Of a stretch of 18,130 bases of DNA, positions 1 through 7,258 are shown piece after piece. Every line of letters begins with the position of its first letter. The stretch's first letter is position 1. The notes under the pieces are model-generated. The model searched no databases. It had not been told where the DNA came from and saw nothing but the letters and a program-made list of their open reading frames with translations. This DNA is from Mycobacterium sp. (lineage in GTDB: Bacteria > Actinomycetota > Actinomycetes > Mycobacteriales > Mycobacteriaceae): contig JAOPWF010000247.1 of assembly GCA_025965815.1 (NCBI GenBank), positions 1 through 18,130 of the forward strand, in the 5' to 3' direction. A program made the translations under genes and the position numbers.

Positions 1-47
1 GGCGTCGCCGCCGCGAACTTCAGCACGTCGCGCCGACTCACTGACAC
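1..47 (-). CDS. Tat-exported protein, Rv2525c-like, 5' end only
   Basis: The reverse strand reads GTG then Met-Ser-Val-Ser-Arg-Arg-Asp-Val-Leu-Lys-Phe-Ala-Ala-Ala-Thr-Pro and runs off the left edge. SRRDVLKF is a twin-arginine signal motif at the very N-terminus, so the protein should be exported folded by the Tat system. From memory, the same start occurs in M. tuberculosis Rv2525c, a Tat-exported protein with a glycoside-hydrolase-like (DUF1906) fold. Only about 15 residues are visible, so the assignment rests on the signal peptide alone. Two GTG starts are possible, at 47 and at 41. Neither has a good ribosome binding site of its own. The GTG at 41 forms a GTGA overlap with the stop of the upstream leader ORF. 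Confidence 0.6.
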   Translation of the reverse strand, partial: MSVSRRDVLKFAAAT

Positions 48-100
48 GAGCCACAGAGTACGACAAATACCCCAATTTTCACGTCAACGCCACTGGTCAC
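38..100 (-). CDS. 20-codon leader ORF coupled to the Tat-protein gene
   Basis: A GTG at 100-98 sits 8 nt after a strong AAGGAG on the reverse strand. It opens a 20-codon frame ending Val-Val-Leu-Cys-Gly-Ser-Cys-Gln, stop TGA at 40-38. The stop overlaps a possible start of the next gene in a GTGA arrangement. The downstream gene has no clear Shine-Dalgarno of its own, whereas this ORF does, which is the usual signature of translational coupling. The peptide is mostly hydrophobic and ends in a C-x-x-C pair. It could be a regulatory leader peptide. Nothing proves that it is translated. Confidence 0.4.
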   Translation of the reverse strand: MTSGVDVKIGVFVVLCGSCQ

Positions 101-223
101 ACCCGTATCTCCTTTACATTCCGTATCCGCGGACGGCGCGGGGCGTCCACTACGAAATGGGGCGTCAAAAGCGCGTGACGACACGAAAACCGCGATGACG
201 CTGCGGTTTGACCTTGATATTCC

Positions 224-229
224 TAGGAT
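224..229 (+). promoter_or_regulatory. candidate -10 box for the importer operon
   Basis: TAGGAT fits the mycobacterial -10 pattern TANNNT and lies 5 nt before the ATG at 235. The transcript could therefore start at or next to the ATG and be leaderless. The same bases also contain a weak AGGA that could serve as a ribosome binding site if transcription starts further upstream. No convincing -35 box is visible. Confidence 0.3.
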
Positions 230-234
230 TGGCC

Positions 235-1311
235 ATGCCCTCAGGGAGGTCCGCTGCCGCGAGTGATGCGAATTTCGCAGACCGGACGGACGTTCCGCAG
301 ATCGAGCTGCAGGGCCTCCGGAAGGTGTTCGGCGAGATCATAGCCGTCGAAGGTGCCGATCTCACGATCGCCGACGGTGAACTGTTCGCCATCCTCGGCC
401 CGTCGGGCTCCGGGAAGACCACGGTGCTGCGCATGGTCGCCGGCTTCGAGCAGCCGACTGCCGGCGTCATCCGCCTCGGCGGCACCGACGTCACGTCACT
501 GCCGCCGGCCCGCCGCGACGTCAACACAGTCTTCCAGGAATACGCGCTGTTCCCGCACATGACCGTCCAGCAGAACGTCGAATATGGGCTGCGGGTGCGC
601 GGGGTCGCCAAACCGGAACGCCGCCGCCGCACCGGTGAAGCGCTCGAGATGGTACGGCTGACCGGCCACGCCGCCCGCAAACCCGCGCAGCTCTCCGGCG
701 GCCAGCGTCAGCGGGTTGCGCTGGCGCGGGCACTGGTCGGACGGCCCCGGGTGCTGCTGCTGGACGAGCCCCTCGGCGCGCTCGATCTCAAGCTGCGCGA
801 GCAGATGCAGGTCGAGCTGAAAGCCATCCAGCGTGAGGTCGGGATCACCTTCGTCATCGTCACCCACGATCAGGACGAGGCACTCACGCTGTGCGACCGG
901 CTCGCGGTGTTCAACGAGGGGCGGATCGAGCAGATCGGGGCGGCCCGCGAGGTGTACGAGCAGCCCGCCAACCGCTTCGTCGCCGACTTCGTCGGCACGT
1001 CCAATGTGCTGGACGGGGCGGCCGCGCAGAAGGTGATCGGCCGGTCCGGAATCTTCGCCATCCGGCCTGAGCGGATCGGCGTCACCGAACCCGGCGCGGA
1101 TATCGCCGCCGGCAACAAGACGGTGGACGCCACGGTGGCGGAGATCGTCTACGCGGGGCCGATCACCCGCGTGACCGCAGACGTGGGTCCCGACGTCACC
1201 CTCGTCGCGACTCTGCTGAGCACCACCGCGGGCGGCCAGGAGCTCAGCCACGGCACCCCCATCACGCTGAGCTGGCCCGACAGGGCAGTCCATGACCTGT
1301 CCACCGAATAG
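235..1311 (+). CDS. polyamine-type ABC importer, ATP-binding protein (PotA family)
   Basis: This 358-aa ATPase powers a binding-protein-dependent importer. Walker A GPSGSGKT is at about residues 55-62, the Q-loop QEYALF at 101, the signature LSGGQ at 153-157, Walker B VLLLDEP at 173-179, and the switch histidine in VTHDQDEA at 211. A C-terminal region of about 110 residues has the look of a TOBE domain. The length and the QEYALFPHMTV and HDQDEALTL segments are typical of the spermidine/putrescine (PotA/FbpC-like) branch. I chose the ATG at 235; an in-frame TTG at 208 is an alternative but adds an unlikely hydrophobic stretch. It is the first gene of a four-gene operon, and the next start is 10 nt after its stop. 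Confidence 0.9.
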   Translation: MPSGRSAAASDANFADRTDVPQIELQGLRKVFGEIIAVEGADLTIADGELFAILGPSGSGKTTVLRMVAGFEQPTAGVIRLGGTDVTSLPPARRDVNTVFQEYALFPHMTVQQNVEYGLRVRGVAKPERRRRTGEALEMVRLTGHAARKPAQLSGGQRQRVALARALVGRPRVLLLDEPLGALDLKLREQMQVELKAIQREVGITFVIVTHDQDEALTLCDRLAVFNEGRIEQIGAAREVYEQPANRFVADFVGTSNVLDGAAAQKVIGRSGIFAIRPERIGVTEPGADIAAGNKTVDATVAEIVYAGPITRVTADVGPDVTLVATLLSTTAGGQELSHGTPITLSWPDRAVHDLSTE

Positions 1312-1321
1312 GAGAGCCGAC

Positions 1322-2509
1322 ATGAAATCCACCGTCTATCGCCTCGGCCTCGCGATCGCCGCGTGCGCCGCCCTGGTGAGCGCGTGTTCGAGTTCGAACA
1401 CATCGAGCAGCACTAGCGAGACGCCGCCGAAGATGGAGCCGCTGAGCACCGTCGGCAACGGCGAGGGCGCGCTGAACCTCATCACCTGGGCGGGCTACGC
1501 GGAGGACGGCTCCAACGACAAGACCGTGGACTGGGTGCATCCCTTCGAGCAGCAGACCGGCTGCAAGGTCAACGTGAAGATCGGCAACACGTCCGACGAA
1601 ATGGTTCAGCTCATGCGGACCGGACAGTACGACGGCGTGTCCGCCTCCGGGGACGCGACGCTGCGGCTGATCTACGCCGGTGACGTTGCGCCGGTCAACA
1701 CCTCGCTGGTGCCTAACTACGCAACGATTTCGCCGTTCCTCAAAGACAAGTCGTGGAACTCGGTGGACAAGCAGACGTACGGCATCCCGCACGGCTGGGG
1801 CGCGAACCTGCTGATGTACAACACCGATGTGGTGAAGGGTGCCCCGGACACGTGGGGCGCGGTGTTCGACGGGGCCCCGTACAAGGGCAAGGTGACCGCT
1901 TACGACTCCCCCATCTACATCGCCGACGCCGCGCTGTATCTGTCGAAGACCAAACCGGGACTGGGCATCAAGGATCCGTACTCGCTCACCGAGGATCAGT
2001 TGAACGCTGCGGTCGATCTGCTCAAGGCGCAGCACGCCAATATCGGTGAGTACTGGTCGGATTACACCAAAGAAGTGCAGGCCTTCGAGTCGGACACCTC
2101 GGTGATCGGGACAACCTGGCAGGTCATCGCGAACCTCGTGCAGAGCGACAACAAGGTGAAGGTCGCGACGGTGCTGCCCAAGGAAGGCTCGACCGGATGG
2201 TCGGACACCTGGATGGTCTCGGCGAAGGCGGCGCACCCCAACTGCATGTACAAGTGGATGGACTACATCACCTCACCGCAGGTGAATGCGCAGGTGGCCG
2301 AATACTTCGGTGAGGCGCCTGCGCAGACCAAGGCATGCGATTTCACCAGCGACAAACAGTTCTGCCAGACCTATCACGCCACCGACGCCGACTACGCCGC
2401 CAAGATAAGCTACTGGACCACCCCACAGAAGCAGTGCGTCGACGGCAGCGGCGACAACTGCACGGCCTACACCGAGTGGGTCGACAAGTGGCAGCAGATC
2501 AAGGGCTGA
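1322..2509 (+). CDS. polyamine-type ABC importer, substrate-binding lipoprotein (PotD family)
   Basis: This 395-aa protein starts at an ATG preceded by AGGAG that overlaps the stop of the ATPase gene. The signal peptide ends in the lipobox V-S-A-C with Cys22, followed by a Ser/Asn/Thr-rich linker, so it should be a lipid-anchored extracytoplasmic receptor. The mature domain opens with LNLITWAGYA and continues with EQQTGCKVNV, the hallmark N-lobe of PotD/PotF-type receptors. IPHGWGANLLMYNTDVV is the usual middle block. The last part is unusually cysteine-bearing (four Cys over about 55 residues), so disulfides near the C-terminus are plausible. Polyamine is the family substrate; the real ligand cannot be read from the sequence. 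Confidence 0.88.
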   Translation: MKSTVYRLGLAIAACAALVSACSSSNTSSSTSETPPKMEPLSTVGNGEGALNLITWAGYAEDGSNDKTVDWVHPFEQQTGCKVNVKIGNTSDEMVQLMRTGQYDGVSASGDATLRLIYAGDVAPVNTSLVPNYATISPFLKDKSWNSVDKQTYGIPHGWGANLLMYNTDVVKGAPDTWGAVFDGAPYKGKVTAYDSPIYIADAALYLSKTKPGLGIKDPYSLTEDQLNAAVDLLKAQHANIGEYWSDYTKEVQAFESDTSVIGTTWQVIANLVQSDNKVKVATVLPKEGSTGWSDTWMVSAKAAHPNCMYKWMDYITSPQVNAQVAEYFGEAPAQTKACDFTSDKQFCQTYHATDADYAAKISYWTTPQKQCVDGSGDNCTAYTEWVDKWQQIKG

Positions 2510-3339
2510 CCGTCGCGGCGAGGGGCCGGCTCAGGCTCGCCTTCCTGCTGATACCGCCGCTGGCCTGGCTGGTTGTCGCCTACCTGGGATCACTTGCGGT
2601 GCTGTTGGTCTCGGCCTTCTGGAGCACCAACACTTTCACCGGCGCCGTGGTGCGGACCTTCACCGGCGACAACATCGTGCGGGTGCTCACCGACGAGGTG
2701 TTCCGGACGGCGACGCTGCGCACCGTGGCGGTGGCCCTGGCGGTCACCGTGATCTGCGGCGTGCTCGCCGTGCCGCTCGCGCTGTACATGGCCAAGGCGG
2801 CCTCGCCGCGGGTGCGACTGGCGCTGGTGGTTGCGGTGACCACACCACTATGGGCCAGCTATCTGGTCAAGGCCTATGCGTGGCGGATGCTGCTCTCGCC
2901 GGAGGGGCCGCTGTCGTGGGCGACCGGCTACACCCCGGGATACGGCCTGGCCGCCACGGTGCTGACGCTGTCCTACCTGTGGTTTCCGTACATGGTCATT
3001 CCGGTGTTCGCGGCCTTCGACCGTGTCCCCGATTCGTTGATCGACGCCAGCTTCGACCTGGGCGCGTCCAGCATCACAACCTTGCGAAGTGTGGTAGCGC
3101 CATTGGTGTTTCCCGGAATCGCCGCCGGCTCCATTTTCACCTTCTCGCTGTCACTGGGCGACTACATCGCGGTGACGATCGTCGGCGGCAAGACGCAGAT
3201 GCTCGGCAACATCATCTACGGCCAGCTGGTCACCGCCAACAATCAACCGCTGGCCGCGGCGCTGTCGCTCATCCCCCTGGCGGCGATCGTGCTGTACCTG
3301 CTGGCGATGCGGCGCACCGGCGCGTTGGAGAACGTGTGA
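2488..3339 (+). CDS. polyamine-type ABC importer, first permease (PotB-like)
   Basis: This integral membrane permease is about 283 aa. It opens with a strongly hydrophobic segment (LAFLLIPPLAWLVVAYLGSL) and has about six membrane helices. The cytoplasmic EAA-type coupling loop reads DASFDLGASSITTLRSVVAPL, which contacts the ATPase. The open frame extends far upstream inside the lipoprotein gene, but homology begins near here. The GTG at 2488 (or 2476) overlaps the lipoprotein gene by about 22 nt, which suggests translational coupling. No strong ribosome binding site is seen, so the exact start is uncertain. Confidence 0.82.
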   Translation: MAADQGLTVAARGRLRLAFLLIPPLAWLVVAYLGSLAVLLVSAFWSTNTFTGAVVRTFTGDNIVRVLTDEVFRTATLRTVAVALAVTVICGVLAVPLALYMAKAASPRVRLALVVAVTTPLWASYLVKAYAWRMLLSPEGPLSWATGYTPGYGLAATVLTLSYLWFPYMVIPVFAAFDRVPDSLIDASFDLGASSITTLRSVVAPLVFPGIAAGSIFTFSLSLGDYIAVTIVGGKTQMLGNIIYGQLVTANNQPLAAALSLIPLAAIVLYLLAMRRTGALENV

Positions 3340-4139
3340 TGCTCTCCGGCGGCCTGCGGCGCGCGATCGGTGCCTGGACCATCCTGGTGCTGTTTTTTCT
3401 CTACGCCCCACTGCTTCTGGTCGTCGTCAATGCGTTCAACGCGTCCCGCACCTTCGCGTTTCCGCCGACCGGGTTCACGTTCGACTGGTGGGCCGCCGCG
3501 TGGAACAGCGACGGCATGTGGAAGTCGCTCGGCAATTCCGTCCTGGTCGGGCTGGGCGCCACCGCCATTGCACTGGTGCTGGGCAGCATGGCCGCTTTCG
3601 CGGTCCAGCGGTACCGGTTCTTCGGTCGTCAGATTGTCAGTTTCCTTGTGGTGCTGCCGATCACCTTGCCCGGGATCGTGACCGGTATCGCGCTGAACGC
3701 GACCTTCACCTCCGCTTTGGGCGTCACGCTCGGGCTGACCACGGTCATCATCGGTCACGCGACGTTCTGTATCGTCATCGTCTTCAACAACACGCAGGCG
3801 CGGTTGCGGCGGCTGGGCACCAGCCTCGAAGAGGCATCAGCGGACCTGGGCGCGTCGTCCTGGCAGACCTTCCGATTCGTGACATTTCCGATGATGCGCG
3901 GCGCGCTGGTTGCGGGCGCAATCCTGGCATTCGCGCTCAGCTTCGACGAGATCGTGGTGACCACCTTCACCGCGGGGCCAACGGTGCAGACCCTGCCGAT
4001 CTGGATCTTCGGAAACCTGTTCCGGCCCAACCAGGCTCCGGTCATCAATGTCGTCGCAGCGGCGCTGACCCTCATCGCGATCGTGCCGGTGTGGCTGGCG
4101 CAGCGCTTCGGCGGGGATCCCGCGACGACCCGCGTCTAG
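3339..4139 (+). CDS. polyamine-type ABC importer, second permease (PotC-like)
   Basis: This 266-aa permease has about six membrane helices and the coupling loop EEASADLGASSWQTFRFVTFP followed by AFALSFDEIVVTTF, a typical PotC-like block. The ATG at 3339 overlaps the previous stop as TGATG, and a GTG one codon earlier is possible. It pairs with the first permease to form the channel. The gene ends on a CTAG at 4136-4139 shared with the convergent MerR gene, so no space is left for a terminator between the two. Confidence 0.87.
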   Translation: MLSGGLRRAIGAWTILVLFFLYAPLLLVVVNAFNASRTFAFPPTGFTFDWWAAAWNSDGMWKSLGNSVLVGLGATAIALVLGSMAAFAVQRYRFFGRQIVSFLVVLPITLPGIVTGIALNATFTSALGVTLGLTTVIIGHATFCIVIVFNNTQARLRRLGTSLEEASADLGASSWQTFRFVTFPMMRGALVAGAILAFALSFDEIVVTTFTAGPTVQTLPIWIFGNLFRPNQAPVINVVAAALTLIAIVPVWLAQRFGGDPATTRV

Positions 4140-4930
4140 GAGTGGGTCTTCGACTCCCACTGACCGCGCATGATCAGCTGGGCGGTGTAGTCGGAAATGG
4201 CCTTGACCACATGTTGTTGCAGGGCGTCGTCGAGTTGTAGGGCGAGGACCCTGCCGCCGAGGTCGCGGTGGTCCTGCACGATTCGGCTCAGTTCGGCTAT
4301 TTCTTCCGGTTTGGGGTTGAAATTGGGGCCGAACCTCGACATGACGCATTCCTGCAGGGTGTCCACCACCTCAGCGGCGAGCTCGTCGATCGTGTCCCGT
4401 GTCGAATCGAACAGCTGCAGAATCGCGTCAATGTAGGCGGCTTTGTTGGGTGCGCGCCCGACGATCTCCGCGACCTTGGGGTCGAACAGCACGATGGCAT
4501 TGTCAGCGATTCCGGCAAGGCCGATCTCGACTAGGCGCAGCGCTTCGGCGCTGCCGGGATCCAGACCGACGATCACGATGCCGGCGGGGGCGGAACGGCC
4601 GTTGGGGGATGTCTCGACGGACTGAGGCTCGTTCCCGGTATGACTGCCCCACCGGCCCAGCATCGCCTGCTGGAGCCCGAGAATATCGGCCAGATTGTGC
4701 CCCTGGCGCATGCCGGTGATGAATTCCGTTATATGCGCCGACGTGAATCCCCTGCGAAGCAATTGATTGATGATTCTCAGCTGCGAGACGTGGTAATCGT
4801 CGTAAAAGGCGGACCGGCCCTCACGCCGTGGCGGGTCCAGCAGGCCGCGCTCCCGGTAGGCGCGGATGTTTCGCGCACTGACCCCCGAAATCCGTGCCAG
4901 GTCATCGAGCCGGTACTCAGCCAACGTCAC
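4136..4930 (-). CDS. MerR-family transcriptional regulator
   Basis: From the GTG at 4930 the protein has 264 aa. Residues about 5-40 read YRLDDLARISGVSARNIRAYRERGLLDPP, the winged-helix DNA-binding head of MerR proteins (HTH, RAYRERGLL, PP, R.GR..Y). The effector part, about 180 residues, is not a type I recognise. It contains VIVGLDPGSAEALRLVEIGLAG and a charged helical end. No metal-binding cysteine pattern is visible, so it is not an obvious metal sensor. It is convergent with the importer operon and divergent from the MFS gene; either could be its target, the MFS gene more likely by geometry. The reading frame continues upstream to 5113, but that extension is low-complexity and unlike the family. 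Confidence 0.82.
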   Translation of the reverse strand: MTLAEYRLDDLARISGVSARNIRAYRERGLLDPPRREGRSAFYDDYHVSQLRIINQLLRRGFTSAHITEFITGMRQGHNLADILGLQQAMLGRWGSHTGNEPQSVETSPNGRSAPAGIVIVGLDPGSAEALRLVEIGLAGIADNAIVLFDPKVAEIVGRAPNKAAYIDAILQLFDSTRDTIDELAAEVVDTLQECVMSRFGPNFNPKPEEIAELSRIVQDHRDLGGRVLALQLDDALQQHVVKAISDYTAQLIMRGQWESKTHS

Positions 4931-4974
4931 GCACCCGGATTCGATCCGCAGTTTCGGCCCCCGCAGGCTGTGGA

Positions 4975-5002
4975 CTACAGCACTCCATGGCGCACACTGT
5001 AG
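4975..5002. promoter_or_regulatory. interrupted inverted repeat upstream of MerR gene
   Basis: CTACAG and CTGTAG are separated by 16 bp. On the reverse strand the right arm contains TACAGT, a plausible -10 box for the regulator gene, so binding here could autoregulate it. The arms are only 6 bp, so this is a weak candidate. Confidence 0.25.
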
Positions 5003-5291
5003 CGCTTGATTACGCAAGCAACCGAGAATCGTCGCCCTCTGATTGGCATTGTCATACTTTCGCCACACCGACCGTCGCCTACGGATGTGGCGGGGCAGTC
5101 GCCGCGTTACCACAGTCTAAGATGTTTGCTGTCTCGCCGTCGCCACGGCCCACACGCCGCCCGATCTCGACGCACGGCTCGGCCCGGCGCTGCCCACCAT
5201 CCGTGACCAGTAGCGATAGCGGCGGTGAGGGATTTCACCTGAAACGAATTCGTAATCGGAATAGCGGTGCGGGAGGATGGGGTTGGTTAAA

Positions 5292-5329
5292 ACAAAGTCG
5301 CCCATCTGAGACAAAATCGCCCATCTGAA
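5292..5329. repeat. tandem 19-bp direct repeat upstream of MFS gene
   Basis: Two abutting copies of ACAAARTCGCCCATCTGAR differ at only two positions. They end 1 bp before the ribosome binding site GGAAGG of the MFS gene. Their position and near-identity suggest a regulator binding to tandem half-sites on one face, shifted by about two helical turns, or less likely an RNA element in the 5' leader. Confidence 0.6.
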
Positions 5330-5342
5330 CGGAAGGTCCGCA

Positions 5343-6632
5343 GTGCGTCCCTGGATCGTCTGGGCCACCGGACTGTTCGCCTACATCGTGGCGGTCCTCG
5401 ACCGGACCACCCTGGGCGTCTCCGGCCTCGATGCGGCCGACCGTTTCGCGGCGAGTCCGAGCGTGCTGTCGTTCTTCGTCGTCCTACAGGTCAGCGTGTA
5501 CGCGGCCGCACAGGTGCCGGCGGGTCTGCTACTCGACCGGTTCGGCTCCAAGGCACTCATCGTCACCGGTGCGCTGCTGATGGCGGCCGGCCAGATGACC
5601 CTGGCCGTCACCGAGTCGCTGCCCGCCGCGGTCGCCGCGCGCGCGGTGGTCGGACTGGGCGACGCGTTCACCTTCATCTCGGTGCTCCGGTTGGTGCCGT
5701 ACTGGTTCAAGCCGCGCCAGGTGCCGCTGGTAACCCAGCTGACCGGAATCTGCGGGCAGCTGGGCCAGGTGCTCTCGGCCGTTCCGTTCTTGGCCCTGCT
5801 CCTGGCTTTGGGCTGGACCGCCGCCTACACGTCGGTCGCCGCGCTCGGTGTGCTGGCGATCGTGCTGACCATCGCACTCGTGAAGAACACGCCGGACCAC
5901 GTGGTTGTCACGCCCGAGACGACCTCGGTGCGCCAAACACTGGCCAGCGTCAGGACGGTATGGCTGCGGCCGGGCACCCGGCTCGGCTTCTTCACGCACA
6001 TGGGCACGCAGTTTTCCGTCACCGTGTTCGCGCTGATGTGGGGCGTTCCGTATCTGACTGTCGCCCAGGGTGTTTCCAGAGGCGTCGCGGGCAGTCTGCT
6101 GACCATCTCGGTGGCCGCGGCGATCATGTCGGGCATTGTCGTCGGGCTGTTCACCGGTCGCCATCCACATCGCCGATCGCGGCTCGTTCTGGGGATCATC
6201 GCCAGCAATGCCGTGGTGTGGACGATTGTGCTGGCGCTGCCGGGACGGGCGCCGCTGTGGCTGTTGATCGTGCTCGTGGTCGTCATCTCGGTCGGCGGAC
6301 CGGGTTCCATGGTCGGGTTCGACTTCGCGCGCACGTTCAATACGAGTGCGACCCTGGGCACCGCTCAGGGAATGGTCAACATGGGTGGGTTCATCGCCTC
6401 ACTGCTCGTGATGCAAGCGATGGGCGTGATTCTGGCTGCCACGGGTTCGTATTCGTTCGAATCGTTCCGCCTGGCCTGGACCGTCCAGTACGCCATCTGG
6501 GCGCTGGCCGTCGTCGGAATCCTCATCACCCGCAAGAAGGCACGGCAAATGATGAGAACGGCGGAGCAGGAGCGCGTCCTACTGGAGAGCTTCGACAGTC
6601 CGCACAGTGAGTCGGCTGCCACCACCAGCTAG
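5343..6632 (+). CDS. major facilitator superfamily transporter
   Basis: This 429-aa protein starts at a GTG 6 nt after GGAAGG and has about twelve hydrophobic segments in two halves. The first half carries the MFS signature between helices 2 and 3 (AGLLLDRFGSKALIVTGALLMAAG, an RxG-type motif A), then RAVVGLGDAFTFISVLRLVPYWF, typical of the anion/organic-acid symporter side of MFS. A charged cytoplasmic tail follows the last helix. The substrate is unknown. It is divergent from the MerR gene and is preceded by the tandem repeat, which suggests regulated expression. It ends on a CTAG shared with the convergent ChaB gene. Confidence 0.85.
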   Translation: MRPWIVWATGLFAYIVAVLDRTTLGVSGLDAADRFAASPSVLSFFVVLQVSVYAAAQVPAGLLLDRFGSKALIVTGALLMAAGQMTLAVTESLPAAVAARAVVGLGDAFTFISVLRLVPYWFKPRQVPLVTQLTGICGQLGQVLSAVPFLALLLALGWTAAYTSVAALGVLAIVLTIALVKNTPDHVVVTPETTSVRQTLASVRTVWLRPGTRLGFFTHMGTQFSVTVFALMWGVPYLTVAQGVSRGVAGSLLTISVAAAIMSGIVVGLFTGRHPHRRSRLVLGIIASNAVVWTIVLALPGRAPLWLLIVLVVVISVGGPGSMVGFDFARTFNTSATLGTAQGMVNMGGFIASLLVMQAMGVILAATGSYSFESFRLAWTVQYAIWALAVVGILITRKKARQMMRTAEQERVLLESFDSPHSESAATTS

Positions 6633-7048
6633 CGGTTCCGGCTGGATGCGCGTCTATTGGCCTGCTTGATGGCCGACACCAACTTGTCCTTCGTCATCGT
6701 CGAGCGGCCGGAGATATCCAGTCGCCGCGCGATGTCCATCAGATGCTTCTTGGTGGAGTTCGCGTTGACGCCCTCGGCGGTCTCACCCTTCGCATTAGGC
6801 CCACCACTGCGGGCCCGCTCGTCGGACGGCCCTCGTTTGCTCTTCTTCTCCCAGTGGTCGCCCACTTTTTCGTAGCTGTGTTTGACCGCGCTGTAGGCGA
6901 CGCGGTGCGCGCGTTCACCCTCGCCGTACTCGGCGGCAGCCGCATCGTGCGCTTTCGCGAAGGTGCGTTGCGCCTTGTCGTCCGACTTGCGCAGCGTGCT
7001 CGGCAGTTCGGACTTCTTGGCCTTACCGCCCTTGGTCGTCTTCGGCAT
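6629..7048 (-). CDS. ChaB-domain protein with Rho-N/SAP-like C-terminus
   Basis: This 139-aa basic protein starts at an ATG 7 nt after AGGAGT. Residues about 12-60 (ELPSTLRKSDDKAQRTFAKAHDAAAAEYGEGERAHRVAYSAVKHSYEK...W) match the ChaB fold. The C-terminal 35 residues (STKKHLMDIARRLDISGRSTMTKDKLVSAI) resemble the Rho-N or SAP-like nucleic-acid-binding helix-extended-loop-helix. ChaB was named as a regulator of cation transport in E. coli; its role in mycobacteria is unclear and is probably stress-related. The middle linker is rich in Gly, Ser and charged residues. A SigF-like promoter lies about 175 bp upstream. Confidence 0.8.
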   Translation of the reverse strand: MPKTTKGGKAKKSELPSTLRKSDDKAQRTFAKAHDAAAAEYGEGERAHRVAYSAVKHSYEKVGDHWEKKSKRGPSDERARSGGPNAKGETAEGVNANSTKKHLMDIARRLDISGRSTMTKDKLVSAIKQANRRASSRNR

Positions 7049-7224
7049 CGTCGGACTCCTTCGCGCTGAACCTTGGATAGCCGCCGAGGTGCACGCGTTG
7101 CTCTCCAGCACCTCCGGTGAACTGCGCGGCCGCTCCTTGACCGTCGCGGTTCGAGTACTCGCCCTGGCGAGACAATGGCGCTCTTCACAATCGTCGTGCA
7201 GCCTCGAACGGCTATCTGAACCTG

Positions 7225-7251
7225 TTACCCAGCTATGTCGGCGCTAAAACC
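7225..7251 (-). promoter_or_regulatory. SigF-type promoter for the ChaB-domain gene
   Basis: The reverse strand reads GGTTT, 16 nt, GGGTAA, which fits the known mycobacterial SigF consensus GGTTT-N15-17-GGGTAY except for the last base. It begins 8 bp after the stop of the LtrA-type gene and points toward the ChaB gene, giving a leader of roughly 170 nt. Stationary-phase or stress control of ChaB is the inference. Confidence 0.5.
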
Positions 7252-7258
7252 CGCAAAA

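Larger units (their letters stand above)
4931..5342. other. 412-bp intergenic region between MerR and MFS genes
   Basis: No convincing gene is present. The visible structure is an interrupted inverted repeat near the MerR side (4975-5002), a short perfect palindrome ACGAATTCGT at 5244-5253, and the tandem 19-bp repeat next to the MFS start. The rest shows no pattern I can support. Both divergent promoters must lie here, but I could not fix a -35/-10 pair for the MFS gene. Confidence 0.6.

Noticed and set aside
208..234. TTG start for the ATPase gene
   Set aside because: It adds nine hydrophobic residues not expected in the family; the ATG at 235 has a better context.
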